From Mycolicibacterium celeriflavum (GTDB lineage Bacteria; Actinomycetota; Actinomycetes; Mycobacteriales; Mycobacteriaceae): a stretch of 64,000 nt of DNA. The stretch covers positions 3,286,001-3,350,000 of the forward strand of contig NZ_AP022591.1 in NCBI RefSeq assembly GCF_010731795.1, read 5' to 3'. The notes below the pieces were generated by a model that saw nothing but the letters and a program-made list of their open reading frames with translations, did not search any database and was not told the origin of the DNA. The position numbers were made by a program, and so were the translations under genes. This document shows positions 43,326-54,339 of the stretch, piece by piece; the first letter of the stretch is position 1, and the number at the start of each line of letters is the position of its first letter.

Positions 43326-44006
43326 ATGCAGGTCCTGGTCGTCGACAATTACGACAGCTTCGTGTTCAACCTGGTTCAGTACCTGGGTCAGCTCGGGGTG
43401 CATGCACAGGTCTGGCGCAACGACGACGACCGCCTGGCCACCGACACCGACATCGCGAAGGCCGCCGACGAGTTCGACGGGGTGTTGCTCAGCCCCGGCC
43501 CGGGGACCCCGGAGCGGGCCGGCGCGTCCATCGCCCTCGTCAAGGCGTGCGCGGCGGCCGAAACGCCGCTGCTGGGCGTGTGCCTGGGCCACCAGGCGAT
43601 CGGCGTGGCCTTCGGCGGCACGGTGGACCGCGCCCCCGAGCTGCTGCATGGCAAGACCAGCGTCGTCCATCACACCAATACCGGTGTGCTGCAGGGGCTT
43701 CCGGATCCCTTCACCGCGACCAGGTACCACTCGCTGACCATCCTGCCCGACACGGTGCCCACCGAATTGGAGGTGATCGCTCGCACGGAAGGCGGCGTCA
43801 TCATGGGCGTGCGGCACGCCGCCTTGCCGATCCACGGTGTGCAATTCCATCCCGAGTCGATTCTCACCGAGGGCGGGCACCGCATGCTGGCCAACTGGCT
43901 CGGCTACTGCGGCGCCGCGCCCGCCGAGTCGCTGGTGCGCAGGCTGGAGGATGAGGTCTCGAGCACCGTCCAGCGCGCGACCGCTACGACGCGAAACTCA
44001 GCGTGA
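43326..44006 (+). CDS. trpG: Glutamine amidotransferase, anthranilate/aminodeoxychorismate synthase component II
   Basis: 226 residues, ATG 43326. Class-I GATase with nucleophile in LLGVCLGHQAIGVAFGG (Cys about 82) and the His/Glu pair in GVQFHPESIL. It supplies ammonia for tryptophan and/or folate biosynthesis; the synthase large subunits are not in this window, so trpG versus pabA cannot be separated. Its last 23 bases overlap the 3' end of pknB on the opposite strand. Confidence 0.93.
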   Translation: MQVLVVDNYDSFVFNLVQYLGQLGVHAQVWRNDDDRLATDTDIAKAADEFDGVLLSPGPGTPERAGASIALVKACAAAETPLLGVCLGHQAIGVAFGGTVDRAPELLHGKTSVVHHTNTGVLQGLPDPFTATRYHSLTILPDTVPTELEVIARTEGGVIMGVRHAALPIHGVQFHPESILTEGGHRMLANWLGYCGAAPAESLVRRLEDEVSSTVQRATATTRNSA

Positions 44007-45857
44007 TCGTCGCGCCGAAGTCCACACTGGCGCCCGGTGCCGGGCTCTGAGTGACCACCGCGTTGGCCCGCTGGCCGCTGTTCGGCACGTCGGCGCCCTT
44101 GTCCAAGGAACCCGTCCACCCCAGCGCGCGCAGCCGCGGTTCGGCGTCCACCCAGAACATCCCGCGCACGTCGGGCATCAGGAACTGATTGCACGCCGAC
44201 TGCTGCAACTGGACCGGCGCGTCCACCGGGGAGTCCTGTCCGGCGGGGGGCAGCGTGCCGATGACCTGTCCGCACGGTTCGGGGCTGTCGACCTGGACCG
44301 GCACCACATTGGTGAACCCCGCTGCGGTCAGGATCTGCCGCGCGGATGCCTCTGACTGGTTGGCGACGTTGGGCACGGTGCGGCTTTCGGGCCCCGAGCC
44401 CACGACGATGGTGATCTCGTTGGTGATCGCCGAGGTCTGGTTCGCCGGCGGATTCGTGCCGAGCACCCGGTTCTTCAGCTCCGGCGTCGACGGCGACGAC
44501 GTCGGCTTGAACTTCTCGAAACCCGCCTCGGTCAGCTTCTGCGCCGCCTCGTCGTAGGTCAGGTTCTTGACGTCGGGTATCTCCCGCTGCTCCGGACCGG
44601 TGGAGACGTTGATGGTGATCTCCTCGCCGGCCTCGACCGATGTGTCGGCGCTGGGATCGGTGCTGATGACGTGGTCGGGCGGCACCGTCGAGTCGGGCCG
44701 CTGTTGGGTGCGTGTCTTGAATCCACGGTTCTGCAGTTCGGCGATCGCGTCCGCCGACGGCTGGCCGCTCACGTCGGGCACCTCGACGGCACGGGTGTCC
44801 CCGCCGAACATGTTGATCGCGACCGTCACCACCACGGTGAGCACGGCCAGCACCGCGACGGCGGCCAGCCACCGCCCGACCGAGCCGCGACGCTCCCGTT
44901 CGGCGTACTCGCGCGGCTGCGGCATCGGCGCCGGCTCGATCGGCTCGGTCCGCTCATGGTTGGGCGGCGTCGACAGCATCGAGTTGCGGTCGGCGTCGGT
45001 GAACACCTTCGGCGCGTCCGGTTGCTCGCCGCTGTGCACCCGGACCAGATCGGCCCGCATCTCCGCGGCGGTCTGATACCGGTTGTCAGGGTTTTTCGCC
45101 AACGACTTGAGCACCACGGCGTCCAGTTCCGGGGTGATGTCATTGTGCCGTTGCGACGGCGGAACAGGATCCTCGCGGACATGTTGGTAAGCCACCGCGA
45201 CGGGGGAGTCACCGATGAAAGGTGGCTCCCCGGTGAGGATTTCGTAAAGCACACAGCCCAGCGAGTAGACGTCGGAACGGGCATCGACCTTTTCGCCGCG
45301 GGCCTGCTCCGGCGACAGGTACTGGGCGGTGCCGATCACCGCCGCGGTCTGCGTGACGCTGTTGGCGTCGGCGAGCGCGCGGGCGATACCGAAGTCCATC
45401 ACCTTCACCGCGCCGGCCTTGCTGATCATGATGTTGGCCGGCTTGACGTCGCGGTGGATGATCCCGTGCTGGTGGCTGAAGTTCAACGCCTGGCAGGCGT
45501 CGGCGATCACCTCGATGGCCCGCCGCGGCTCCATCGGGCCGTCACTGTGCACGATGTCGCGCAGCGTCACCCCGTCGACGTACTCCATCACGATGTAGGG
45601 CAGCGGACCGCTCGGCGTCTCGGCCTCGCCGGTGTCGTAGACCGCAACGATCGCGGGGTGGTTCAATGCGGCCGCGTTCTGCGCTTCGCGGCGGAAGCGC
45701 AGATAGAAGCTCGGGTCCCGGGCGAGATCGGCCCGCAGCACCTTGATCGCGACGTCGCGGTGCAGACGCATGTCGCGTGCGAGATGAACTTCGGACATGC
45801 CGCCGAAGCCGAGGATCTCGCCGAGCTCATAGCGGTCGGACAGATGTTGCGGGGTCG

Positions 45858-45861
<4 letters not shown>
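43984..45861 (-). CDS. pknB: Ser/Thr protein kinase PknB
   Basis: 625 residues, ATG 45861. Kinase domain at 1-275 with [13 protein letters not shown], catalytic [10 protein letters not shown], and DFGIARAL. An activation loop, juxtamembrane linker and single membrane helix (about 331-352, [19 protein letters not shown]) follow. Four extracellular PASTA repeats (about 355-625) bind peptidoglycan fragments. Essential regulator of cell wall synthesis and division; known substrates include CwlM, MurJ and GarA. It overlaps pknA by 4 bp. Confidence 0.97.
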
Positions 45862-47197
<1,336 letters not shown>

Positions 47198-47201
<4 letters not shown>

Positions 47202-48676
47202 GAGCCCTCCCGCAGGGCGGCGGCTATCGTGGCCCGGCCGATCGGCGCAGCGAGCGCCCCACCCGTTGCGGACAGCCGGTTACCGCCGTTCTCGACCAGC
47301 ACCGCGACCGCCACTTTGGGGGCCTGAGCCGGGGCGAAGGCGATGTACCAGGCATGCGGAGGGGTGTTGCGCGGGTCGGTGCCGTGCTCCGCTGTCCCGG
47401 TCTTGGATGCGATCTGCACGCCGGCGATGGCTCCCTTCTGCTGCGTCACCTGCTCGGCGGCGACCATCAAGTCCGTAAGTGTATCGGCGACCTGCTGCGA
47501 CACCGCCCGGCGCTCTTCCTGCGGGGCCGTCGTCGCGATGTTCGAGAGGTCGGGTCCCTTCAGGCTATCCACGAGATACGGCTTCATCGCCACCCCGCCG
47601 TTGGCGATGGTCGCGGCGATCTGAGCGTTCTGCAGCGGAGTGAGCGCGACGTCTTTCTGGCCGATACTCGACATACCCAACGCGGCGGCGTCCTCGATGG
47701 GGCCGACGCGCGACTCGACCACCTGAAGCGGAATCATCGGCGCGGACCCGTCGACACCGAACCCACGGGCCGTCGACCGCAGGGCATCAGCGCCAGTGTC
47801 GATGCCCAACTGGACGAACGCCGTGTTGCACGATCTGGCGAAAGCCTCCCGAAGCGATGCGGTCGGGCCATCGCCGCAGGACGCGCCGCCGAAGTTCTCC
47901 AACGTTGCGGTGCTGTCGGGCAACGGGATTCGCGGTTCGGCGGTGAGCTGGGTGTCTACCGTCGCGCCCCGTTGCAGCGCCGCCGCGGTGGTGATCACCT
48001 TGAAGGTCGACCCCGGCGGGTACGTCTCGGAGATCGCCCGGTTCAGCAGCGGCGAGTCCGGGTCGTCGCGCAGCCGCTGCCAGGCCTCCGTCTGGGCGGC
48101 CATGTTGTGGGTGGCCAGCAGGTTCGGGTCGTAGGACGGGCTCGAGACCATCGCCCGGATCTTGCCCGTCGTGGGCTCGATGGCCACCACCGAACCCTTG
48201 CACGGGCCGCCGTCGCAGCCGTCCTCCATCGCCTCCCAGGCGGCCCGCTGGACCTGCGGATTGATCGTGGTGTTGACGTTGCCGCCGCGCGGATCGCGGC
48301 CGGTGAAGAAGTCTGCGAGCCGCCGGCCGAACAACCGTTCGTCGGACCCGTTGAGAATGGAGTCCTCGGCGCGCTCCAGGCCGCTGCTCGAGTACTGCAG
48401 CGAGTAGAAGCCCGTCACCGGCGCGTACGCCAGGGGATTGGGGTACACCCGAAGGAACCGGAACCGACCGTTGGTCGACACGGAGTAGGCCAGCAATTGA
48501 CCGCCCGCGGAGATCTGACCGCGTTGGCGGGAGTACTCGTCGAGCAGCACGCGCTGGTTGCGCGGATCGGAGCGCAACCCGTCGGCGGTGAACACCTGCG
48601 TCAGCGTGGCGTTGGCAAGCAGCAGCACGATCAGGGCCATGACCGTGACGGCGATGCGGCGCAGCGAGGTGTTCAT
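47198..48676 (-). CDS. pbpA: Penicillin-binding protein PbpA (class B transpeptidase)
   Basis: 492 residues from ATG 48676 ([20 protein letters not shown]), the length of M. tuberculosis PbpA; the longer open frame lacks homology. N-terminal signal anchor, dimerisation/pedestal domain, then transpeptidase motifs: STFK in [14 protein letters not shown] in FARSCNTAF, and KTG in SKTGTAEHG. It crosslinks peptidoglycan and is coupled to rodA by a 4-bp overlap. Confidence 0.96.
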
Positions 48677-50085
48677 ACCTTCTCGATCACCTCGGTGCCG
48701 GCCGCCGCGATCGGCGTCGGTGTCTGAGGCGCGGAGACGATGGGGCGACGCGCCGCATGCGAGATCCGCACCAGGATGGCGAGCAGCATGTAGTTCGCCA
48801 GCAGCGAAGACCCCCCGTAGGACATCCACGGGGTGGTCAGCCCGGTCAGCGGAATGAGGTTGGTGACACCACCGACGACGATGAACAACTGCAGCGCCAG
48901 CGTCGAAGCCAGGCCCGCGGCGAGCAACTTCCCGAAGCTGTCACGCACGGCGATCGCAGTGCGCAGCCCACGGATGATAACGATCGTGTAGAGCATCAGC
49001 ACCGCGGCCAGGCCCACCAGGCCCAGTTCCTCGCCGACGGCCGCGATGATGAAATCGGTTGATGCGGCGGGCACGGTGGCGGGTTGACCATTGCCCAGAC
49101 CGGTGCCGAAGATCCCTCCGGTCGCAAAACTGAACAGCGACTGCACCATCTGGTAACCCGCGCCGTCGGGGTCTGCGAAGGGGTCCAGCCACGTCTGCAC
49201 GCGGACCTCGACGTGATCGAAAAGGTGATATGCGGCAACGCTTCCCGCCGCGAACAGGGCCAGACCGATGACGACCCAACTGAGCCGGTCGGTGGCCGCG
49301 TAGACCAGCACCAGAAACGACGCGTACAGCAGCAGCGAGGTACCGAGGTCCTTCTCGAAGATCATCACCCCGACCGAGGCGATCCACGCGGCGAGAAGTG
49401 GCGCGAGGTCGCGGGGCCGGGGGAGATCCATCCCGAGAACGTGCTTGCCGGCGCTGGTGAAGACATTACGCTTGGACACCAGCACCGCCGCGAAGAAGAT
49501 CAGCAGCAGGATTTTCGAGAACTCGGCGGGCTGAATCGAGAAGCCGGGGAACTGAATCCAGATCTTGGCACCGTTCTGCTCGGACATCGAGCGGGGCAGC
49601 ACGGCGGGAATGGCCAACAGGACCAGACCGGTCAGCCCGCACAGGTAGCCGTAGCGGGACAGCAGTCGGTGATCGCGCAGGAAGATCACGATCAGCGAGA
49701 ACCCGATGACGCCGAGCAGGGTCCACAGCATCTGCTGGTTGGCGGTGCCGCCCAAGCCGTCCTGCCTTAGCTCACCGGATCCGAGGTCGAGGCGGTGAAT
49801 CATCACCAGTCCCAACCCGTTCAGCAGCGCGACCACCGGCAGCAGGAGCGGATCGGCGTACGGCGCGAAACGTCGCACCGCGAGGTGCGCACCGCTGAAC
49901 AACGCCAGATACGCAACGGCGTACTGCGCGAGATCCCAGTGCAGGCCCTTCTCCCGGTTCGCCTCGACGAGCAGCAGCGCGAGAGTGGTGATGAGCGCCG
50001 CGAAGCCGAGCAGGAGCAGTTCGGCGTTGCGCCGGTTCGGAAGTGGCGGCGTGACGGCGATGGCGGCTTGCGGCTGGGTGGTCAT
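48673..50085 (-). CDS. rodA: SEDS glycosyltransferase RodA (FtsW/RodA/SpoVE family)
   Basis: 470 residues, ATG 50085. About ten to twelve membrane helices. SEDS signatures PAEFSKILLLIFFAAVL and FEKDLGTSLLLYASFLVLVY, and the C-terminal TGLTTPWMSYGGSSLLANYMLLAIL. It polymerises glycan from lipid II with a class-B PBP, here PbpA, encoded next to it. Confidence 0.95.
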   Translation of the reverse strand: MTTQPQAAIAVTPPLPNRRNAELLLLGFAALITTLALLLVEANREKGLHWDLAQYAVAYLALFSGAHLAVRRFAPYADPLLLPVVALLNGLGLVMIHRLDLGSGELRQDGLGGTANQQMLWTLLGVIGFSLIVIFLRDHRLLSRYGYLCGLTGLVLLAIPAVLPRSMSEQNGAKIWIQFPGFSIQPAEFSKILLLIFFAAVLVSKRNVFTSAGKHVLGMDLPRPRDLAPLLAAWIASVGVMIFEKDLGTSLLLYASFLVLVYAATDRLSWVVIGLALFAAGSVAAYHLFDHVEVRVQTWLDPFADPDGAGYQMVQSLFSFATGGIFGTGLGNGQPATVPAASTDFIIAAVGEELGLVGLAAVLMLYTIVIIRGLRTAIAVRDSFGKLLAAGLASTLALQLFIVVGGVTNLIPLTGLTTPWMSYGGSSLLANYMLLAILVRISHAARRPIVSAPQTPTPIAAAGTEVIEKV

Positions 50086-51668
50086 GCCACTTCCCGGCAG
50101 TTCGTTCCCGGTTCGGGTGGCGGCGGGGGCAACGCGGTGACAGTCGGCGCCGGCGGCGGCTTGGGCGACGACGCGGGCGGCGACGGTTCGCCCGGCTGTG
50201 GCGGTGCACCGGGCGACGGTTGCGGCGACTCCGGTTGCGGAGACGGCGAGCGCGGTTCCGGCGGTGGCTGCGGCTGCGTTACTGTCCGCGGCGTCTCGGG
50301 CGCCGGGCTGCCGGTTTCACCGCGGGTCGGCGGATTGTTCGGCACGCCAGGCGAATTCGTCGGTACCGGGCTGTGCGGCGCCTCACTGGTGCGAGGCGGT
50401 GGCGGTGGCGGCGCGCAGATCGGAAGCAGCGAATCGCTTGCCAGCTGGTTGATCTGGCTGATGGCCTGATCTTCCGAGCCCGTCGGCAGTCCCGCGATGA
50501 CCTGCCGTTGTTCGGACTGCTTCAGATCGCTGACCCGAAAGATCTGGCAGTCGCGCGGCTGCTGCCCGGGACTGATGAGGTTGAGACCGTTGCGTTCGGT
50601 CAAGCAGCCTTGTCGGTACGGTTCCTGCAACGAATAGCCGAGTATCGATCCGGGCACACCCCGCATGATCGACACGGTGCCGTTGTGGGCGGCGACGTAG
50701 AAGTTGTTGCGGATGATCTCCCGGCCGACGGCCAACCCGGCCAATACCGCCAGCACCAGCAGAACGGCGGCGATGAACATTCGCCGCCGCGACTTGGGCG
50801 GCCGCGGCGGTTCCTCCGGTTCCGGTAGAACGCGTTTGGCTTCGTTGCGGCGCGGATTGAACGCCGACGCGCGACCAGCTGCGGTATTGGGCGGGGGCTG
50901 GTCGTCGTCGCCGGACACCGCACCGGCCAGGATCGGCTGGGTCTGCCCGTAGTCGTAGTCGACGACGTCGGCGACGACGACGGTGACGTTGTCCGGCCCG
51001 CCGCCGCGCAGTGCCAATTCGATGAGCCGGTCGGCGCTTTCGGCCACATCGGAAATCTGCAGTGCCTCGAGGATGGTGTCGTGGCTGACCGGATCGGAGA
51101 GCCCGTCGGAGCACAGCAGGTAACGGTCGCCGGCGCGCGCCTCACGCATGATCAGCGTGGGCTCCACCTCGTGGCCGGTCAGCGCGCGCATGATCAGCGA
51201 CCGCTGCGGATGGCTGTGCGCCTCTTCCGCGGTGATTCGGCCTTCGTCGACGAGCGTCTGGACGAACGTATCGTCCTTGGTGATCTGGGTCAGCTCCCCG
51301 TCGCGCAGCAGATAGCCCCGGGAGTCGCCGATGTGTACCAAGCCAAGTCGGTTGCCCGCGAACAGAATTGCGGTCAACGTGGTGCCCATGCCCTCGAGCT
51401 CGGGGTCGGCCTCGACATGCGCGGCAATCGCCGAGTTGCCTTCGCGGACCGCGGCGTCGAGCTTGGACAACAGGTCGCCGCCGGGCTCGTCGTCATCGAG
51501 GTGGGCCAGGGCGGCGATCACCAGCTGGGAGGCGACCTCGCCCGCGGCGTGGCCGCCCATACCGTCGGCAAGCGCGAGCAGTCGCGCACCGGCGTAGACG
51601 GAGTCTTCGTTGTTCGCCCGGACCAGGCCGCGGTCGCTGCGCGCGGCATAGCGAAGCACCAGTGTCAC
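50082..51668 (-). CDS. pstP: PP2C-type Ser/Thr phosphatase PstP
   Basis: 528 residues from GTG 51668 (VTLVLRYAARSDRGLVRANNEDS), overlapping fhaB by 4 bp; longer starts run into fhaB. PP2C domain about 1-235 with metal-binding DGMGGHAAGE, GDSRGYLLRDG and GGGPDNVTVVVADV. A membrane helix (about 302-322) is followed by an extracellular region ending in an unusually long proline-rich tail (about 425-520). It dephosphorylates PknA/PknB and their substrates. Confidence 0.95.
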   Translation of the reverse strand: MTLVLRYAARSDRGLVRANNEDSVYAGARLLALADGMGGHAAGEVASQLVIAALAHLDDDEPGGDLLSKLDAAVREGNSAIAAHVEADPELEGMGTTLTAILFAGNRLGLVHIGDSRGYLLRDGELTQITKDDTFVQTLVDEGRITAEEAHSHPQRSLIMRALTGHEVEPTLIMREARAGDRYLLCSDGLSDPVSHDTILEALQISDVAESADRLIELALRGGGPDNVTVVVADVVDYDYGQTQPILAGAVSGDDDQPPPNTAAGRASAFNPRRNEAKRVLPEPEEPPRPPKSRRRMFIAAVLLVLAVLAGLAVGREIIRNNFYVAAHNGTVSIMRGVPGSILGYSLQEPYRQGCLTERNGLNLISPGQQPRDCQIFRVSDLKQSEQRQVIAGLPTGSEDQAISQINQLASDSLLPICAPPPPPPRTSEAPHSPVPTNSPGVPNNPPTRGETGSPAPETPRTVTQPQPPPEPRSPSPQPESPQPSPGAPPQPGEPSPPASSPKPPPAPTVTALPPPPPEPGTNCREVA

Positions 51669-52132
51669 GGGCGCAGCTCGATTACCGTCTTGCCGATCCG
51701 AACCGGCGTGCCCATCGGAACCCGTACCGCCGTCGTCACCTTCGCCCTGTCGAGGTATGTGCCGTTGGTCGATCCTAGGTCCTCGACGTACCACTCCGAA
51801 CCTCGAGGCGAGAGCCGGGCGTGCCGCGTCGAGGCGTAATCGTCGGTGAGTACGAGAGTCGAATCGTCGGCGCGGCCGATCAACACCGGCTGGCTGCCCA
51901 GCGTTATCCGGGTTCCTGCCAGCGCCCCCTCGGTGACGACAAGGTGCCGCGCAACGTTACGACGGCCGCGGTTGGGCAGCAGCGAGGCCCGAAGCGGCAG
52001 CCCACGGCGCACCATGACGGCGCCGGTGGGCGCGTAGAGGTCTGTGCGCAGAATTCTGAGCACCGACCAGATGAACAGCCATAGCAGCAACAGGAATCCG
52101 ACGCGCGTCAGTTGCAGTACCAACCCCTGCAT
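51665..52132 (-). CDS. fhaB: FHA-domain protein FhaB (FipA)
   Basis: 155 residues, ATG 52132. An N-terminal membrane helix (about 8-26, VGFLLLLWLFIWSVLRIL) is followed by a C-terminal FHA domain (about 70-150) with phospho-Thr-binding GRADDSTLVLTDDYASTRHARL and DLGSTNGTYLD. It links PknA-dependent phosphorylation to FtsZ/FtsQ under stress in M. tuberculosis. First gene of the fhaB-pstP-rodA-pbpA-pknA-pknB run. Confidence 0.94.
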   Translation of the reverse strand: MQGLVLQLTRVGFLLLLWLFIWSVLRILRTDLYAPTGAVMVRRGLPLRASLLPNRGRRNVARHLVVTEGALAGTRITLGSQPVLIGRADDSTLVLTDDYASTRHARLSPRGSEWYVEDLGSTNGTYLDRAKVTTAVRVPMGTPVRIGKTVIELRP

Positions 52133-52274
52133 CTGACGTCCTCTCCGTCCCCGTCCCGTTCTAGTCGCGTCGGCACCACGCAGCCAGCCTCGGCACCGTC
52201 ACGATACTTGGACGGTCACCGACATGAGCGGGAAGCGACGAGCTTCGCGCTCCGGCCGCGCGCGGCCGCGGTGC

Positions 52275-53711
52275 TCAGTGCACGCGGACGATGATCTCGG
52301 AGTGGCCCAGCCGGATCACGTCGCCGTCCGCGAGCTGCCACTCCTGCACCGGCGCGTTGTTCACGGTGGTGCCGTTCGTGGAGTTCAGATCGGACAGCAG
52401 CGCGACCTGACCGTCCCAGCGGATCTCCAGATGGCGCCGGGACACCCCGGTGTCGGGCAGCCGGAACTGGGCATCCTGGCCGCGGCCGATCACGTTCGTG
52501 CCCTCGCGCAGCTGGTAGGTCCGGCCGCTGCCGTCGTCGAGCTGCAGCGTGACGGTGGCGCCGCCGGCGGCGTAGTCGCCCGGGCCGTACCCGGCGCCGT
52601 AGCCACCCTGCTGGCCGTAGTCGTAGCCGCCCGCGGGCTCGGCGTATCCGGGCTCGGCGTAACCGGCGGCGGGTGCGTCACCGTAGCGGCCGTAGTCCGG
52701 CGGGGCGCCGTAACCTTGATCTTGGCGACCGTACGGCTGAGCGCCGTAGCCACCCTGGTCGGGATAGCCACCCTGGTCGGGGTAGCCGCCCTGATCCGGG
52801 TAAGCGGGCCGCGGCTCGGGTCGGCCGTAACCGCCGTCTTCGTGACGGCCCGGCGCCGGCGGGCGACCATAGTCGTAGTCACCGGCGGGGGGACCGCCAT
52901 AGCCGGGCTGCCCGCCCTGCGGGGGGCCGTAGCCCCCGGGTGCCTGGCGATAGCCCTGATCGGGGTAACCGCCCTGCGGCGGCGGGCCGTACCCGCCGGC
53001 GGGAGGCCGCTGTTCGTACGACGGCGGCGGATAGCCCTGGTCGGGATAGCCGCCCTGGTCCGGGTAGCCACCCTGCTGCTCTGGATAGCCACCCTGGTCG
53101 GGGTAGCCGCCCTGACGCGGCGGGTAGGGATCACCCTGAGGCGGATATCCGCCTTGGTCCGGTGGGGGATACTGACCGCGGTCGTCCGGACGGCCGTACC
53201 GCTCGTCGTAATAGTCGTCGGCTGGCCGCCCCGGCCCCTGGCCGCCGCGGTAGGTCGGGTTGTCGCTCATCGCTGCTACTCCTGATTCTGCGCTGGACGC
53301 ACGTACTCGAGGTGGTGGGGCGGGTTCGCCAGTGGTCGAGTCGGGATTGACCGCTCCACGCGCGCGAAACTGTCCGGTGTGCAGGGTGGATGATTCTTCG
53401 AACCTGACGACAACATCACCATACGTTTGCCATCCCTGCTCACGGATGTATCCCTCCAAGTGCTTGGCAAAAGTCGCTGATGTGAGGTCTGGGTCGGCGC
53501 TCACCTTCTGATAGTCAGGCACACTGAGGGTAATGACGTAGTCGTTCGGGGCCAAAACCTGGCCGCCGAGCACTTCCCGTGCACCGGTGTCGGCTTCCCG
53601 GCGGAGCATCGTCTCGACTTCCTGCGGAACTATCGAACCGCCGAACACCCGGGCGAAGGCGTCACCGACCGTCGACTCGAGCTTGCGCTCGATGCGGTCG
53701 ACTAGACCCAT
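52275..53711 (-). CDS. fhaA: FHA-domain protein FhaA with repetitive Pro/Gly/Tyr linker
   Basis: 478 residues from ATG 53711 (MGLVDRIERKLESTVGDAF); upstream in-frame ATGs are not supported by the family. Residues about 1-130 form the conserved N-terminal domain (DUF3662-type, FGGSIVPQEVETMLRREAD). A low-complexity linker (about 160-385) contains repeated PDQGGY units. The C-terminal FHA domain (about 390-478) has GRGQDAQFRLPDTGVSRRHLEIRW and DLNSTNGTTVN. FhaA binds the phosphorylated MurJ pseudokinase and restrains peptidoglycan synthesis at poles and septum. Confidence 0.95.
   Translation of the reverse strand: MGLVDRIERKLESTVGDAFARVFGGSIVPQEVETMLRREADTGAREVLGGQVLAPNDYVITLSVPDYQKVSADPDLTSATFAKHLEGYIREQGWQTYGDVVVRFEESSTLHTGQFRARGAVNPDSTTGEPAPPPRVRASSAESGVAAMSDNPTYRGGQGPGRPADDYYDERYGRPDDRGQYPPPDQGGYPPQGDPYPPRQGGYPDQGGYPEQQGGYPDQGGYPDQGYPPPSYEQRPPAGGYGPPPQGGYPDQGYRQAPGGYGPPQGGQPGYGGPPAGDYDYGRPPAPGRHEDGGYGRPEPRPAYPDQGGYPDQGGYPDQGGYGAQPYGRQDQGYGAPPDYGRYGDAPAAGYAEPGYAEPAGGYDYGQQGGYGAGYGPGDYAAGGATVTLQLDDGSGRTYQLREGTNVIGRGQDAQFRLPDTGVSRRHLEIRWDGQVALLSDLNSTNGTTVNNAPVQEWQLADGDVIRLGHSEIIVRVH
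52740..53130 (-). repeat. Degenerate tandem repeats encoding (Y)PDQGG in FhaA
   Basis: Two clusters (about 52750-52800 and 53035-53115) of near-identical 18- to 24-bp units with a core coding for Tyr-Pro-Asp-Gln-Gly-Gly, linked by related Gly/Pro/Tyr codons. Such an array is prone to length change by slippage or recombination. Confidence 0.75.
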
Positions 53712-53927
53712 GTCACCGCCCGCCTCACTCGTCGTCGTTTCGTTCGTCCTGCTCATCGGCATGGATGCCCAGCGTGTCGCCTGGCCACAATGCTCATGTG
53801 CATGGTATCGGCCCAGCGCCGCGCTGCGGGACCAACAGAATTCTGAGAATCAGATCAACCCAGCTCAGAACGGATGAATCACGATCGGTCCAGCTGCATA
53901 ACACGGGTCTGGGTGCCGCCGGTACGG

Positions 53928-53958
53928 TTGGGGAGCGGGGTGCCGAGCGTGATAGGCT
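53928..53958 (+). promoter_or_regulatory. Putative promoter of tRNA-Leu
   Basis: TTGGGG (53928-53933), 19-bp spacer, TAGGCT (53953-53958), 13 bp before the mature tRNA end. Motif match is moderate. Confidence 0.4.
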
Positions 53959-53971
53959 CCCTCGGTCGTTG

Positions 53972-54054
53972 GGGCGAGTGGCGGAATGGCAGACGCGCTG
54001 GCTTCAGGTGCCAGTGTCCTTCGGGACGTGGGGGTTCAAGTCCCCCTTCGCCCA
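53972..54054 (+). tRNA. leuT: tRNA-Leu (CAG)
   Basis: 83 nt class-II tRNA. Acceptor GGGCGAG pairs with TTCGCCC. Anticodon CAG at 54005-54007 in CTGGC-TTCAGGT-GCCAG. A variable arm (TGTCCTTCGGGACG) and T-arm GGGGG-TTCAAGT-CCCCC are present. No encoded CCA. Confidence 0.96.
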
Positions 54055-54074
54055 CAAAACGAACTGCAAGGGCT

Positions 54075-54107
54075 AAAGGTCGCGAACTCATTGGGATCGC
54101 GACCTTT
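54075..54107 (+). terminator. Hairpin terminator after tRNA-Leu
   Basis: Perfect 11-bp inverted repeat AAAGGTCGCGA / TCGCGACCTTT with an 11-nt loop, followed by GTCTTT, 20 bp after the tRNA. Likely ends tRNA-Leu transcription; it could also work from the other strand. Confidence 0.7.
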
Positions 54108-54152
54108 GTCTTTGGTGGGGTGGAAATGGGTCCCGGATCGTCGATGACGTGC

Positions 54153-54287
54153 TCATGCCCCGACGTCGTGGCCGGGTTCCGATCCGCCGTCGCAGGCGGT
54201 CACGACGAGTAGAGCGATAAGGGACAGCGCGATCCCGGCACCGTTCAGCAGAACCGCTTTGGGTTCTGCGCTCGAGTACCTCGACAC
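54153..54287 (-). CDS. Possible very small lipoprotein
   Basis: 44 codons from GTG 54287. A lipoprotein-type signal peptide is complete: basic start (SRYSSAEPK), hydrophobic core (AGIALSLIALL) and lipobox VTAC, leaving a mature chain of only 15 residues (CDGGSEPGHDVGA-like). It is divergent from the larger lipoprotein gene at 54340. There is no strong ribosome-binding site. It may be real or the 5' remnant of a truncated lipoprotein gene. Confidence 0.4.
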   Translation of the reverse strand: MSRYSSAEPKAVLLNGAGIALSLIALLVVTACDGGSEPGHDVGA

Positions 54288-54339
54288 CCAGCGGCATGCC
54301 TGAACCGCAGGTCCTGTCGCGACGGGTAGTTTTCACTGG

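Noticed and set aside
52740..53130. CRISPR-like repeat array
   Set aside because: Repeats are in frame within FhaA, of variable spacing and without unique spacers; they encode a known type of linker.
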